DNA of 64,000 nucleotides from Neobacillus cucumis (GCF_016908975.1 NZ_JAFBEX010000001.1:366686-430685), one strand, 5' to 3'. Counted from the first letter of the stretch, positions 1 to 9,195 are shown. Made by a program: numbers and translations. Notes: generated by a model not told the origin, from the sequence alone.

Positions 1-1
1 T

Positions 2-91
2 ATCACTATCGTTAAATATTTTGAAGATAGTTTTCATGTTGAGAGTATTGCTGACACAACATTTAGAGATAAGCACTATCTAAAAAAATAA
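2..91 (+). CDS. C-terminal end of an unidentified protein (partial)
   Basis: An open frame enters from the left edge and stops with TAA at 89-91, giving 29 residues that end in KHYLKK. It is charged with no membrane segment. A bidirectional terminator follows about 50 bp later, which supports a real gene end. The visible part is too short to assign a family. Confidence 0.5.
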   Translation: MTIVKYFEDSFHVESIADTTFRDKHYLKK

Positions 92-142
92 ATTGCAACG
101 GCATTTCACGTTCTACTTTTAAACGCCGATTTGCCCATCACT

Positions 143-176
143 AAAAAAGAGCACCCCCATGGATGCTCCTTTTTTA
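143..176. terminator. bidirectional intrinsic terminator
   Basis: A GAGCA..TGCTC stem (extended by CC/GG on the minus-strand reading) is flanked by A6 on the left and T6 on the right. It lies between the convergent ends of the left-edge gene and the 53-aa gene. Confidence 0.7.
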
Positions 177-335
177 ATGGTATAAAACCAAATCCTGTTC
201 ATTAGCGGTGTATACACCACGATCAAAACGAACAAGCACTAAACCAGTTTTCAAATAACAAGGCTGAATTACCACTCCGATGTTTCCATCAAAACGACCC
301 TTTCTAATGACTTTATCATGTGTATGAAATTTCAT
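174..335 (-). CDS. small hypothetical protein, 53 aa
   Basis: The ATG at 335-333 is preceded on the minus strand by GGAGGG at good spacing. The frame encodes 53 residues beginning MKFHTHDKVI and ending LVLYH. It is rich in beta-branched and charged residues and looks like a small soluble beta-barrel-type protein, with no membrane segment or cysteine motif (one Cys only). The stop lies inside the terminator stem. The family is not recognised; the strong ribosome binding site and compact gene end are the support. Confidence 0.6.
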   Translation of the reverse strand: MKFHTHDKVIRKGRFDGNIGVVIQPCYLKTGLVLVRFDRGVYTANEQDLVLYH

Positions 336-580
336 TGATAGCCCTCCCTGATTTAGCAGATTGATTTGTGTATTGGTCCTAATTTAACTATCTAAAATTA
401 AACAAAGCGTAAATCCATCCCAAGTTTTTGATTTCCTCCTTCCTATGAATCGACTATACAGCTTTGCCATCCTTCTGTTAACTCTTTCGTAAGAATTCCT
501 AACATGGTTTTCAAGACCGGAGTTAAACTTCAAAATTGTTATTATTCAAAAAATTTTCAATTATTTTTTTAAAATCATAC

Positions 581-610
581 TTGACTCATCGGAATAGTAA
601 AGTATATTAT
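581..610 (+). promoter_or_regulatory. promoter of the cysT operon with ATCGGAATA box
   Basis: -35 TTGACT is at 581-586 and a -10-like TATATT at 603-608 (16-nt spacer). CATCGGAATA directly follows the -35 at 587-596. The same box sits in the same place in the promoter at 24535-24563, which drives the other sulfur-uptake operon. In Bacillaceae the sulfur repressor CymR binds sites containing a GGAAT core, so a CymR-type operator is a plausible inference. Confidence 0.6.
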
Positions 611-621
611 TAATTTAATAA

Positions 622-690
622 CATATCGATAGGCCGATTGGACCACCAAAGGCACCTACTCCACCACGGGATAGGTGTCTATTTTTTTAA
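622..690 (+). promoter_or_regulatory. attenuator-type leader RNA upstream of sulfate operon
   Basis: Two mutually exclusive hairpins can be drawn. Terminator: GGCACCTA (651-658) pairs with TAGGTGTC (672-679) before a T-rich run. Alternative: TAGG-CC (630-635) pairs with GG..CCTA (651-658), enclosing a TTGG (638-641)/CCAA (646-649) hairpin with a four-base loop. Two leaders before the arylsulfotransferase-ssu operon have the same architecture with different outer-stem bases. The inducing ligand or protein is unknown; no known riboswitch class was recognised. Confidence 0.7.
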
Positions 691-747
691 GGCAATATCT
701 GAAAATTCAATAAATTATTTATATGATACTAAATTGGAGTTGTTTTT

Positions 748-1554
748 ATGAAAATAAAAAGTTATCGGATCGCAATGCGATCAATTTTAATTAGCTATCT
801 ACTTATCCTTGTCATATTGCCCATATCTGCAGTTTACGAAAATGGTTTTTCACTTGGATGGGGTCCCTTTTGGAAAACAGTTTCTGGCCCTATTGCCTGG
901 AGTGCCATTCTCTTAACCTTTAAACTTAGTATTTTAACTACCTTAATCCAAGCTGTCATTGGAACATTTATTGCTTTTGTACTGGTTCGCTATCAATTCT
1001 TAGGTAAGAGTTTGTTAAACAGTTTCGTAGATCTTCCATTCTCCCTGCCAACTGCTGTTTCAGGTTTAATGCTGCTTACACTTTTGGGACCGCTGAGTCC
1101 TATTGGAAAATGGCTGCAAGGAATTGGGGTTGATTTGCTCTATAATCAAGCGGCCATAGTGATTGGAATGGTTTTTATTACCTTTCCATTCGTTATCCGT
1201 ACGGTACAACCGATGATTGAACAAATTGACCCATATGAAGAACAGGTAAGCTACACCTTAGGGGCAGGGAAAGTCTTTACTTTCTTCAAAATACTCCTTC
1301 CATCTGTTGTACCTGGAATACTTGCAGGAAGCATGCTGACCTTTTCCCGTGCACTTTCTGAATTTGGAGCTATTTCACTAATCTCCGGTAATCTTCCGGG
1401 AAAAACACAAGTTGCCTCTGTCTTTATATACGGTGAAATTGAAAACTTTAATACACAAGGGGCGGCTGCCGTGTCCATTGTTCTTGTCACTTTTTCTCTC
1501 ATCATTTTATTACTTGTTAACATTTTTCAAAAAAGGAGGGGCATCCAAGTATGA
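748..1554 (+). CDS. cysT: sulfate ABC transporter permease CysT
   Basis: This 268-residue inner membrane permease is one of two channel subunits of the sulfate/thiosulfate importer. About six hydrophobic segments are visible. The cytoplasmic EAA loop, which couples to the ATPase, reads EEQVSYTLGAGKVFTFFKIL around residues 164-183. The length is normal for CysT/CysU. It is the first gene of cysT-cysW-cysA-sbp and overlaps cysW by ATGA. Expression is probably set by the leader at 622-690. Molybdate permease ModB is related, but the paired CysW, a CysA-type ATPase and an Sbp-type binding protein favour sulfate. Confidence 0.92.
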   Translation: MKIKSYRIAMRSILISYLLILVILPISAVYENGFSLGWGPFWKTVSGPIAWSAILLTFKLSILTTLIQAVIGTFIAFVLVRYQFLGKSLLNSFVDLPFSLPTAVSGLMLLTLLGPLSPIGKWLQGIGVDLLYNQAAIVIGMVFITFPFVIRTVQPMIEQIDPYEEQVSYTLGAGKVFTFFKILLPSVVPGILAGSMLTFSRALSEFGAISLISGNLPGKTQVASVFIYGEIENFNTQGAAAVSIVLVTFSLIILLLVNIFQKRRGIQV

Positions 1555-2360
1555 GAAGAGTCTATATTGCCATCACAGTCCTATTGTTTGCGCTCATACT
1601 CATCCTTCCATTTTCAAGTATTGTCATGAGTGTTTTTCAAAAGGGAGTGGGTCCTTTTTTCGAAGCAATTAAGAGACCTGAGGCCCTACATGCCTTTAAA
1701 GTGAGTCTCATTATCGTCCTATTTGTAGTTGTTCTAAATACGTTAATTGGTGTTTGGCTTTCTCTTGAAATTACTCGTGGCACTTGGAAATCCAAATGGG
1801 TCCGTCCGATCATAAACGTCATAATTGACCTACCTTTTTCAGTTTCGCCCGTTATCGGAGGCTTAATGATCATTCTCCTATTTGGTCCTAACACCATATT
1901 AGGAACGTTCTTTGAGAATGCAGGAATAAAAATCACCTATGCCCTGCCAGGCATGATAATGGCAACGGTTTTTGTAACCTTCCCACTGATGATTCGAGAA
2001 ATTGTACCTGTATTAACAGAGCTAGGAATTAGTTCTGAGGAGGCTTCAGCGACATTAGGAGCAGGTTCGATTCGTACCTTTTTCCAAGTTACTTGGCCAT
2101 CCATTTGCTGGTCCGTTTATAACGGTTTAGTTCTGACAATCGCTCGGTCCGTGGGTGAATTTGGTGCGGTGTTAGTGGTATCTGGGAATATTATCAATCA
2201 AACTCAAACGGCAACCACTTTAGTTTATCAAGATTCTGTAGATAACAATGTTATCGCTGCAAACAGTGTAGCTTTGCTGCTTGGACTCTTTTCGGTTGCG
2301 GTACTGCTCTTTTTGGAATGGATGAAAAGAAGAAAGGAAGATAAAATTCATGCACATTGA
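1551..2360 (+). CDS. cysW: sulfate ABC transporter permease CysW
   Basis: This is the second membrane subunit of the sulfate importer, 269 aa, and forms the heterodimeric channel with CysT. It has about six transmembrane segments and an EAA loop EEASATLGAGSIRTFFQVTW in the second half. A GGAGG-type site lies inside the end of cysT (AAAAGGAGGGGC). The start overlaps the cysT stop (ATGA), which implies translational coupling. The C-terminus overlaps cysA by 11 bp. Both permeases share the pattern of one N-terminal helix followed by a GVGPFFEA-like loop. Confidence 0.92.
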   Translation: MRRVYIAITVLLFALILILPFSSIVMSVFQKGVGPFFEAIKRPEALHAFKVSLIIVLFVVVLNTLIGVWLSLEITRGTWKSKWVRPIINVIIDLPFSVSPVIGGLMIILLFGPNTILGTFFENAGIKITYALPGMIMATVFVTFPLMIREIVPVLTELGISSEEASATLGAGSIRTFFQVTWPSICWSVYNGLVLTIARSVGEFGAVLVVSGNIINQTQTATTLVYQDSVDNNVIAANSVALLLGLFSVAVLLFLEWMKRRKEDKIHAH

Positions 2361-3429
2361 GGTTAAAAACTTAGAGAAAAGTTTTGGCAAATTTCAAGCC
2401 ATTCATAATACTAGTTTTCAAATTGAGAAAGGCCAGCTGGTCGGATTACTGGGACCTAGCGGCGGTGGAAAGACTTCCCTTTTACGCATGCTTGCCGGAC
2501 TTGAGCAGCCAAATTCAGGGGAAATCTATTTTAATGGTAAATTAGCGAACTCTTTATCCGTTCAAGATAGAGGGATTGGATTTGTTTTTCAAAACTACGC
2601 CTTGTTTAAGCATATGACCGTATTTGATAACATCGCTTACGGCTTGAAGGTAAAAAAGCAAAAGCGCGAAGCCATTAAGGAAAGAGTCTCTTACCTGCTC
2701 AAATTGATGGAGCTTGAAGGTAAAGAAAACAAATTTCCCCATCAGCTTTCAGGCGGACAAAGACAACGGGTGGCGTTTGCTCGAGCACTTGCTCCCGAGC
2801 CTCAGCTCCTTTTACTAGACGAACCGTTTGCGGCAATCGATGCAAAAATCCGTAAAGAGCTGCGTATTTGGCTGCGAAACCTAATTAACGAATTCGGTAT
2901 CACGACTATCTTTGTTACACATGACCAAGATGAAGCAGTTGAAGTGGCTGATCAGATTCTTATTGTTCAAAAGGGAACCATTGAACAGCAAGGAACTCCA
3001 TGGGACATTTACAACAAGCCAGCATCATCTTTTGTCGCTTCTTTTATTGGTGAATCTAACAAACTAGATGTTCCAGTTTCTCTTACTGGATTTCCAGAAT
3101 TGGCGGATTATCCAAATTCAAATTCTGATATACAGGTGCTGATTCGACCAGAATGGATTGAAGTACGTCCTGAGAATACTTCCCATCTTAAAAGCGCTGG
3201 TCAAGAAGGAACGGTTAAGCACGTACACTTTCGCGGTGACTCTTGGTTCATAGAAATAGAGATTACGGAAGGTCTAAAGGTATTTGCTTACCAAGCAATT
3301 AATCAAGAAGTGTTTCAACCTGGTGACAAGGTTAACTTACTAATTCACAAGCTTTCGGTATTTACACCTACAGAAACTAGAGTGTTGGAGAATCGTGCTA
3401 AAATCGATCCAATGCCTGTTTTTATATAA
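2350..3429 (+). CDS. cysA: sulfate ABC transporter ATP-binding protein CysA
   Basis: This 359-aa cytoplasmic ATPase energises CysTW. Walker A is GPSGGGKTS (35-43); the signature LSGGQRQRV lies near residue 134, followed by Walker B LLLLDEP, the D-loop and the switch His in FVTHDQ. The C-terminal ~100 residues form a TOBE-like regulatory domain (LIRPEWIEVRPE..). The length is typical of CysA. The gene overlaps the end of cysW and is followed 22 bp later by sbp. Confidence 0.93.
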   Translation: MHIEVKNLEKSFGKFQAIHNTSFQIEKGQLVGLLGPSGGGKTSLLRMLAGLEQPNSGEIYFNGKLANSLSVQDRGIGFVFQNYALFKHMTVFDNIAYGLKVKKQKREAIKERVSYLLKLMELEGKENKFPHQLSGGQRQRVAFARALAPEPQLLLLDEPFAAIDAKIRKELRIWLRNLINEFGITTIFVTHDQDEAVEVADQILIVQKGTIEQQGTPWDIYNKPASSFVASFIGESNKLDVPVSLTGFPELADYPNSNSDIQVLIRPEWIEVRPENTSHLKSAGQEGTVKHVHFRGDSWFIEIEITEGLKVFAYQAINQEVFQPGDKVNLLIHKLSVFTPTETRVLENRAKIDPMPVFI

Positions 3430-3451
3430 CAAATAGAAGGGGAGAAAAAAC

Positions 3452-4516
3452 ATGAAAAAAGTATCTTTAATTTCCACAGCAATTTTATTATCTGCGTCAG
3501 TGGCACTTTCTGGCTGCTCGAATTCAAGTAGTAAGTCCGAAAAATCGGGGGGATCAACTTCTTCAACTTCGACGAATGAAACAGTTACACTTACGATTGG
3601 AGGATATTCCACAATCAAAGACGAATTTGAAGCGATATTCCCTCTATTCCAAAAGGAATGGAAGAAAGAGACTGGCCAAACAGTCGTATTTAAGGAATCC
3701 TATCAAGGCTCAGGATCACAAGCACTCAATATTACCAATGGGTTTGAGGCCGATATAGCTGCTTTATCTCTTGAAGGAGATATTGACAAGATTGTAAAAG
3801 CAGGATTAATCACCCATGATTGGAAAAGCGCACCACACAATGGTATTATTACAGACTCCATTGCAGCATTTGGAGTCAGAGAAGGAAACCCTAAAAACAT
3901 TAAAGATTGGTCTGACTTAACTAAATCTGGTGTTCAAGTAGTATTTCCAAACCCTAAAACTTCTGGTGGAGCCCGTTGGGATGTTAATGCTATTTATGGA
4001 GCTGGTTTGAAAATAAGTGAGGAACAATCAGGTAAGCAAGATCCTGCACAAGCAAAAGCATTACTTAGCAAAATTTATAAAAATGTGAAATCGTTAGATA
4101 AAAGCGGTGAAGAATCCATGTCAACCTTCGACAAGGGGACTGGAGATATTATCATCACATATGAAAATGAGTTACTTGACCGTATTAATTCTGGCAGTAA
4201 ATATGAGGAAGTTATTCCTAAGTACACGACTTCTATTGAAAACCCAGCAGCTGTTGTCGATAAATATGTTGATAAGCACGGAACACGTAAGGTAGCCGAA
4301 GCTTTTCTAAATTTCCTTTGGACACCTGAAGCACAAAAAGTGTTTGCTGAGAGCGGCTTCCGTTCTGTAGATGCTGATGTTGCCAAAGCCTATGCTGATA
4401 AGTTTAAACAACCAGAGGGGCTGTTTGATACAAGTTATTTAGGAGGCTGGACAAAGGTTGGAGAAGACCTTTACGGTGACGGCGGGATTTGGGATCAAGT
4501 TGTAGCTGGTAAATAA
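3452..4516 (+). CDS. sbp: sulfate-binding lipoprotein Sbp
   Basis: This extracytoplasmic substrate-binding lipoprotein captures sulfate/thiosulfate for CysTWA. Its 354 residues start with a lipoprotein signal peptide ending LSGC (Cys about 22), then a Ser/Thr/Gly linker. The mature domain carries family landmarks YQGSGSQ, ADIAALS, WSDLTKSGVQVVFPNPKTSGGARW and TYENE. GGGGAG lies upstream of the ATG. It is the last gene of the operon and is followed by an intrinsic terminator at 4577. Placement at the 3' end of the operon is unusual but still gives a complete four-gene importer. Confidence 0.92.
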   Translation: MKKVSLISTAILLSASVALSGCSNSSSKSEKSGGSTSSTSTNETVTLTIGGYSTIKDEFEAIFPLFQKEWKKETGQTVVFKESYQGSGSQALNITNGFEADIAALSLEGDIDKIVKAGLITHDWKSAPHNGIITDSIAAFGVREGNPKNIKDWSDLTKSGVQVVFPNPKTSGGARWDVNAIYGAGLKISEEQSGKQDPAQAKALLSKIYKNVKSLDKSGEESMSTFDKGTGDIIITYENELLDRINSGSKYEEVIPKYTTSIENPAAVVDKYVDKHGTRKVAEAFLNFLWTPEAQKVFAESGFRSVDADVAKAYADKFKQPEGLFDTSYLGGWTKVGEDLYGDGGIWDQVVAGK

Positions 4517-4571
4517 AAGCTAGATTTGTTAACAATTACATCCACTCCTTTTCAGATTAGACTATAAGAAG

Positions 4572-4829
4572 CTAAAGGGCTTGGTGAAAACCAAGCCTTT
4601 CTTGTTTTTGTGCTTCCTTTTTAAAGGAATGATATAGGACGTGGTTTAAGTATTTGTATAGTGTTAGAGCGATATCTTTATGTTTATTTATATAATTGTG
4701 GTCGGTCTCAAAACCTTCACATTGAGGATGTTCCGCCCCTGCATTTTCAAGTATCCCCACTAGCGGGTCATGAAAATATGGTTTTGGCAACACCTCATCA
4801 AGCGATCCGTCCCTATTTGATTCCTTAAG
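4572..4829 (-). pseudogene. possible gene remnant, unidentified
   Basis: A minus-strand frame stays open for about 85 codons from the TAA at 4830-4832 to a stop inside the cys terminator. It has no good ATG with a ribosome binding site; the only candidate is a GTG at 4793 without one. Composition is protein-like (PYFHDPLVG.., HPQCEGFETDHNY, NKHKDIALTLYKYLNHVLYHSFKKE). It may be the C-terminal part of a lost gene. No family is recognised, and chance openness remains possible. Confidence 0.25.
4577..4608 (+). terminator. intrinsic terminator of the cys operon
   Basis: GGGCTTGG and CCAAGCC form a stem around a TGAAAA loop, followed by TTTCTTGTTTTT. Confidence 0.85.
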
Positions 4830-4834
4830 TTAGT

Positions 4835-5026
4835 CTACTTTTTGGGCTGGTCAAGTGCTTGATAAGCTAACTGGTACTTTCCTCCATCAGCCACTTCTGA
4901 ATGGTACAAAGCTTTGAGGGCATTGTTTTTTTCAAGACCGTGTTCTGCTTTCAAATCTTTTAATCGTGTATGCAATTCTTTATTATCCTTGATCAGCTGC
5001 TGCATTTGCGATTTCGTATACTTCAA
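4835..5026 (-). CDS. small hydrophilic protein, 63 aa
   Basis: A TTG start at 5026 is preceded by AGGAGTT about 9 nt upstream. The 63 residues (MKYTKSQMQQLIKDNKELHTRLKDLKAE..) predict a helical, coiled-coil-like N-terminal half and end in QPKK. There is no membrane segment or cysteine. It stands alone between the cys operon and the germination genes. Function unknown; the ribosome binding site and amphipathic pattern support a real gene. Confidence 0.6.
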   Translation of the reverse strand: MKYTKSQMQQLIKDNKELHTRLKDLKAEHGLEKNNALKALYHSEVADGGKYQLAYQALDQPKK

Positions 5027-5170
5027 AATACTTAACTCCTTTCATAACTCAAATCCGTTCCCCAAGTATAGCATGAATAATCTTTATTTAAATAATTTAT
5101 ATATTGCAAATCCTATGGAAGACACACCTCACGATTGTTACCTGACCAGTTTCTCTTGCTCCACAAAAAA

Positions 5171-5200
5171 AGAAGCAAGAGAACCGTCCCCCTTGCTTCC
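5171..5200. repeat. GGGACGGTTCT-family palindromic repeat, partial copy
   Basis: GAAGCAAG and CTTGCTTC flank AGAACCGTCCCC, the half-site shared by ten loci in this window. It lies just past the end of the gerB-like gene and could serve as its terminator. Confidence 0.6.
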
Positions 5201-5218
5201 CTGTCAAGTGTAATTGCT

Positions 5219-6343
5219 TCATGAAGAACCACTAGTAGCCAGTGGCCCTCGTTTTTCTTTTCTATTTTTTCTTATGGTTCCCACAACCAAGAGCAGCATG
5301 GGAATAACAATCATGTTGATAGGAACAACGTATGGAATAAAGAATCTTTTTGGGTAGCCCACTGATGAAACATCAATATTAGGATAAAGGCTTGTTGAAA
5401 GAGGAATCAGGGCTATGGCAATGAACCAAATGACCTTTCTCCAATCTTTTAAATGAAATAATTGACCAATTCCATGACTTGTAACAAACAGGAAAGTTGA
5501 AAGTTTAATAAAAACGCTTAACATCCAGATTACAGTTAGAAAAATTTCGACATTTTGCAGAAATTCCAAAGCGGAAATGTAGCGTACCATCTCAAAATAT
5601 GGATACCATAATCTTGATGCTAGACCACTTCCAAACACCATAATGACCTCTAACGTATTTAACATGATAATAAACGAGACCATGGCAATGCCTCCGATGG
5701 TAATCTTCACACCTTTCTTAGGGTCTTTCGTAAAAAAGAGAAGCATCATGATGACGTTAGTCTCTCCCAAAAAACCAACCGGTGCAAAGCTTCCCTCTAC
5801 AATTTTCCGCCATCCAGAGTCAGCATAAATAGGAAATATTTGTTTCCACTCTATATTGCTTAAACTAAGTAACATCGTAAAGATAATCACGAGGAAAATA
5901 ACAGGACCAATGAACTCACTGCATCGCGCAATACCTTCAATCCCGCCTTTATATGTAATATACACCATAAGATAGATCATCAATAGAATCAATACCAGCA
6001 ATGGAGTATTTCTAAATAGGGTCATTTGGATAAAATCAGATGATTCCCGAAGGATGATTCCCATTGTAGGTATGAGTTGGATGAAATAAGGAATCACAAT
6101 AATCCTTCCCAGCCATTTTCCTAAAATGGTTTGACAGTATTCAATAAATGTTTGATTTGGGTATAGCAAGCTCAATTTACCTGCAATAATGGTTAACCCT
6201 ATACTAGCTGCCCCAGCAATAGCGAAACAAATCCATGCATCTTGTTTTGCCGCAGCAATGGCAGGTGTTTGCGTCAATAAAAGGGTCATTCCTATATCCA
6301 AGATAGCAATAATCCAAAATAATTGCTTGGGGGAAATCTTCAT
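5219..6343 (-). CDS. GerB-family spore germination permease (endospore germination receptor B subunit)
   Basis: This 374-aa integral membrane protein of the APC-like spore germination permease family is the B subunit of a germinant receptor in the spore inner membrane, where nutrient is probably sensed. Ten or so hydrophobic helices fill the chain. The start SPKQLFWIIAILDIGMTLLLTQTP resembles GerKB/GerAB N-termini. It is the third gene of a gerA-gerC-gerB operon, overlapping gerC by 4 bp. The A-C-B order matches B. subtilis gerK. Length is typical. Confidence 0.9.
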   Translation of the reverse strand: MKISPKQLFWIIAILDIGMTLLLTQTPAIAAAKQDAWICFAIAGAASIGLTIIAGKLSLLYPNQTFIEYCQTILGKWLGRIIVIPYFIQLIPTMGIILRESSDFIQMTLFRNTPLLVLILLMIYLMVYITYKGGIEGIARCSEFIGPVIFLVIIFTMLLSLSNIEWKQIFPIYADSGWRKIVEGSFAPVGFLGETNVIMMLLFFTKDPKKGVKITIGGIAMVSFIIMLNTLEVIMVFGSGLASRLWYPYFEMVRYISALEFLQNVEIFLTVIWMLSVFIKLSTFLFVTSHGIGQLFHLKDWRKVIWFIAIALIPLSTSLYPNIDVSSVGYPKRFFIPYVVPINMIVIPMLLLVVGTIRKNRKEKRGPLATSGSS

Positions 6344-7545
6344 TTCTTTATCTCACTTTCCATTAAATGTAATGGTGGACCTGTTGATCCCACTTGATCT
6401 ACGTTTAAATCCGCTGTCACCTTCACATCTGCCGCTGCAAACTCTTTCTCCCAATTAGCTTTTATTGTTTTCCAGTAAACTGGATACTTCCTATGAAAAG
6501 CATTTCCTAGTCCAAAGATATCTGCCCTATAATCTTTCTGAATACGCGAAATCGTTTGAGTCACTTTCTTTTGTGCATCTCTATTTAAAGCTCGTTCAAC
6601 GGCCTTTAGATGACTGGGATTTTTTAAATCTAAATTTGTATTATTCTCCCTAATAACCCCTTTTCCAGAGAGATAAATGTTAAATTTTATTTTATCCCCT
6701 TTTAAAGAGGGTTTTATTTTACTTTTATATTTTCTTCCGACGAAGCTAATAAACCCCTTCCCTTCAGGTATATAAACGGTTAAAGTGTTCCTTTTTAATT
6801 CCCCTCTAACCCAATAATAGTTTCTTACTTCAGACGAGGTTAAAGAACCAATCATTTGAAGTTTATTATTAAAAATCGCTCTTCCCCTTATTCTGATGGT
6901 CTTTGGCGGTACTTGCCCACTGTCCCCTTTAGTTGAAGAATGGATGATTTCTAATATCGGCAGAGTTGCATTACTGCCTTCCGCATTGGCATCTATCAAA
7001 AATTGTTTATAGGAGGAGCTTGCTCTTCCACTAATTCTTTCTAGGATTTTCAAGGGTGCTAAAGCGGGGATATTTTCTAATGGGTAGGGAACCGATAAAA
7101 ATTCCTGGGCAGTGGATTCTCTAACGACAAATAAATCTGTCCGAATCCTGACTTCTGGGTTACGGCTAAATTCATCTGCAATTTTGGCAATCCCATCCCT
7201 GGCTAAATCCTCCCCAAAGGCAATCACCCTTCTATGACTGGCAAATATCATTCGTGAAAGTTTGTTTTGCATATTCTGCGAAGTTTCAGTGGCTGTTTTA
7301 CCCGTAGCTGATTCTAGAAAATATCCCTGCCCTGCAGAGGTGCTTCCCTTTCCGCCTCCACCTGAAGCACCAAGTTTTGCTGGGACCACAATTTGTGCAC
7401 TACTTGTAAAAGTACCATCTTTATTAAGGTCCATACCCCACCCCAAAACAATGGCCAGGTCATTTAGTTCACGTCGATCCCAGCAGCCTGTAGTTATAAG
7501 GGTGACGATAAGCAAAAGAAATAAAACGATTCTTGAATTTTTCAT
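6340..7545 (-). CDS. GerC-family germination receptor lipoprotein
   Basis: This is the Ger(x)C subunit of the germinant receptor, a lipoprotein on the outer face of the spore inner membrane, 401 aa. The signal peptide ends LITTGC followed by WDRRELNDLAIVLGWGMD, the hallmark WD(R)RE start of mature GerC proteins. A GGAAGGA site precedes the ATG. It overlaps gerA by 4 bp upstream and gerB by 4 bp downstream, so the three subunits are translationally coupled. Expression is expected in the forespore; no clear sigma-G promoter was assigned. Confidence 0.9.
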   Translation of the reverse strand: MKNSRIVLFLLLIVTLITTGCWDRRELNDLAIVLGWGMDLNKDGTFTSSAQIVVPAKLGASGGGGKGSTSAGQGYFLESATGKTATETSQNMQNKLSRMIFASHRRVIAFGEDLARDGIAKIADEFSRNPEVRIRTDLFVVRESTAQEFLSVPYPLENIPALAPLKILERISGRASSSYKQFLIDANAEGSNATLPILEIIHSSTKGDSGQVPPKTIRIRGRAIFNNKLQMIGSLTSSEVRNYYWVRGELKRNTLTVYIPEGKGFISFVGRKYKSKIKPSLKGDKIKFNIYLSGKGVIRENNTNLDLKNPSHLKAVERALNRDAQKKVTQTISRIQKDYRADIFGLGNAFHRKYPVYWKTIKANWEKEFAAADVKVTADLNVDQVGSTGPPLHLMESEIKK

Positions 7546-9104
7546 TTTGTTTCCTTCCCTCTGTTTACACTTGGCTTTTGCCCTTCTGGAATCCTTTGTT
7601 TATTCTCACCTGATAACAGAGGACGTTCATTCATGCTCCACCTTGGCGCACGTAAGAACACATCTCTAATTACACCACTACTTTGTGGAGCTACAGGGCC
7701 TAAATAGGGGACACCAAAAGAGCGAAGATTAATTAGATGAATGAGAATAGAAACGACTCCAATGACAATTCCATAGAAACCAAACATACCTGCAAGCACC
7801 AAAATAGGAAAACGAAGGATACGATAGGCAAATCCCAAGTTATAACGCGGAGTTCCGAACGATGCAATCCCTGTTGTTGCGACGACAATAACCATAGGGG
7901 CAGATATAATTCCTGCCTGAACCGCCGCCTGGCCAATGACAAGAGCCCCGACAATACTAACCGCCGAACCGACTGGTTTTGGCAGCCGAATCCCTGCTTC
8001 ACGCAAAGCTTCAAACATAAATTCCATCAACAGCGCTTCAATCACTCCTGGAAATGGAACACCCTCCCGTGCGGCGGCCACACTGATTAATAAATTTGTA
8101 GGAATCAGTTGTTGATGAAAGGTAGTAATCGCCACATAAAGGGATGGAAATAATAAGGCGATATTTAATAAAGTGAAGCGAATCCATCGAATAAAGGTTG
8201 TGTATATAGAGCGTTCATAATAATCCTCTGCCGATTGTAATCCTGTCCAAAAAGTCATCGGTACAATCAAAACATAAGGAGTATTATCAACAACAATGGC
8301 TACTTTACCTTCTAATAAACTAGCACATACGACATCCGGCCGCTCCGTATTTTGAACTTGTGGAAAAGGAGAAAAAGGGACGTCTTCAATGAAGTCCTCT
8401 ATATAGCCACTCTCTAATACACTATCAATCCGAATTCGACCGATTCGTTTTCTTACTTCCTCCACAATCGAATCCTGCGCAATCCCTTCAATATATAAAA
8501 TTTCTACTGAAGTTTTTGTATACTCTCCTAAAGTAAATGATTCATTTTTAAGCTTAGGGGATTTTATTCTCCTCCTAATTAAGCTCGTATTGATTCTAAG
8601 TGTTTCGGTAAAACCATCTCTCGGACCGCGAATAACGGTTTCTGAAGGAGGCTCTTCTATGCCCCTTTTTTCTAATTTCCCTAGTTCGGCAATCAATGCC
8701 GTGCTTTCTCCTTCAATTAGAAAAGCTGCGTTGCCCATTAACACTTCATCCACTACTTCAGATATTTTCGAAACACCTTTCACCTTTGCAATAGGAATAA
8801 GCTGTAAGCGAATAATCTCCCTGATTGATGATATATTTTTCTGTGCAAGCCCCCCAAATAGTATAGGTTTTAAAACAATTTCATCTAATGTCTTGGTATC
8901 GCATGAACCAGTGAGAAAAACTAATAAAATTTTTGAATGATTATCTAAAGGAACGGAACGGAATTCAATATCATTACACATAGCGAATTGATCTCTTAAC
9001 ATCTGCTCATTAGAGGACACTGCGGCACTTAATTCGTCGTTTTTTGAAGATGAGGAATTATACCTATCGGTGTTGTTTTTGCTCAGCTTTCGAAAAAATC
9101 GCAT
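7542..9104 (-). CDS. GerA-family spore germination receptor A subunit
   Basis: This 520-aa A subunit has an N-terminal soluble domain of about 290 residues, containing the family block CDTKTLDEIVLKPIL and ESTALIAEL, then about five membrane helices beginning around FTLLNIALLFPSLYVA, and a short hydrophilic tail. It is the first gene of the three-gene receptor operon. GGGGG sits 8 nt before the ATG and a GGAGG lies further upstream. Length is within the usual 480-540 aa. Confidence 0.9.
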   Translation of the reverse strand: MRFFRKLSKNNTDRYNSSSSKNDELSAAVSSNEQMLRDQFAMCNDIEFRSVPLDNHSKILLVFLTGSCDTKTLDEIVLKPILFGGLAQKNISSIREIIRLQLIPIAKVKGVSKISEVVDEVLMGNAAFLIEGESTALIAELGKLEKRGIEEPPSETVIRGPRDGFTETLRINTSLIRRRIKSPKLKNESFTLGEYTKTSVEILYIEGIAQDSIVEEVRKRIGRIRIDSVLESGYIEDFIEDVPFSPFPQVQNTERPDVVCASLLEGKVAIVVDNTPYVLIVPMTFWTGLQSAEDYYERSIYTTFIRWIRFTLLNIALLFPSLYVAITTFHQQLIPTNLLISVAAAREGVPFPGVIEALLMEFMFEALREAGIRLPKPVGSAVSIVGALVIGQAAVQAGIISAPMVIVVATTGIASFGTPRYNLGFAYRILRFPILVLAGMFGFYGIVIGVVSILIHLINLRSFGVPYLGPVAPQSSGVIRDVFLRAPRWSMNERPLLSGENKQRIPEGQKPSVNRGKETK

Positions 9105-9195
9105 ATTCGATATCCCCCATTCAAAACTATTTTCCTCCTTAGTTGGTTAAATATACCTCCCAAATCAGGTTTATCTACTCTAAGGAGATTAAAAA

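Noticed and set aside
581..690. Identification of the sulfate leader as a known SAM, preQ1, fluoride or LicT/SacY-type element
   Set aside because: None of their conserved cores is present; the element is a single small hairpin with TTGG/CCAA and ACCAAAGG conserved.
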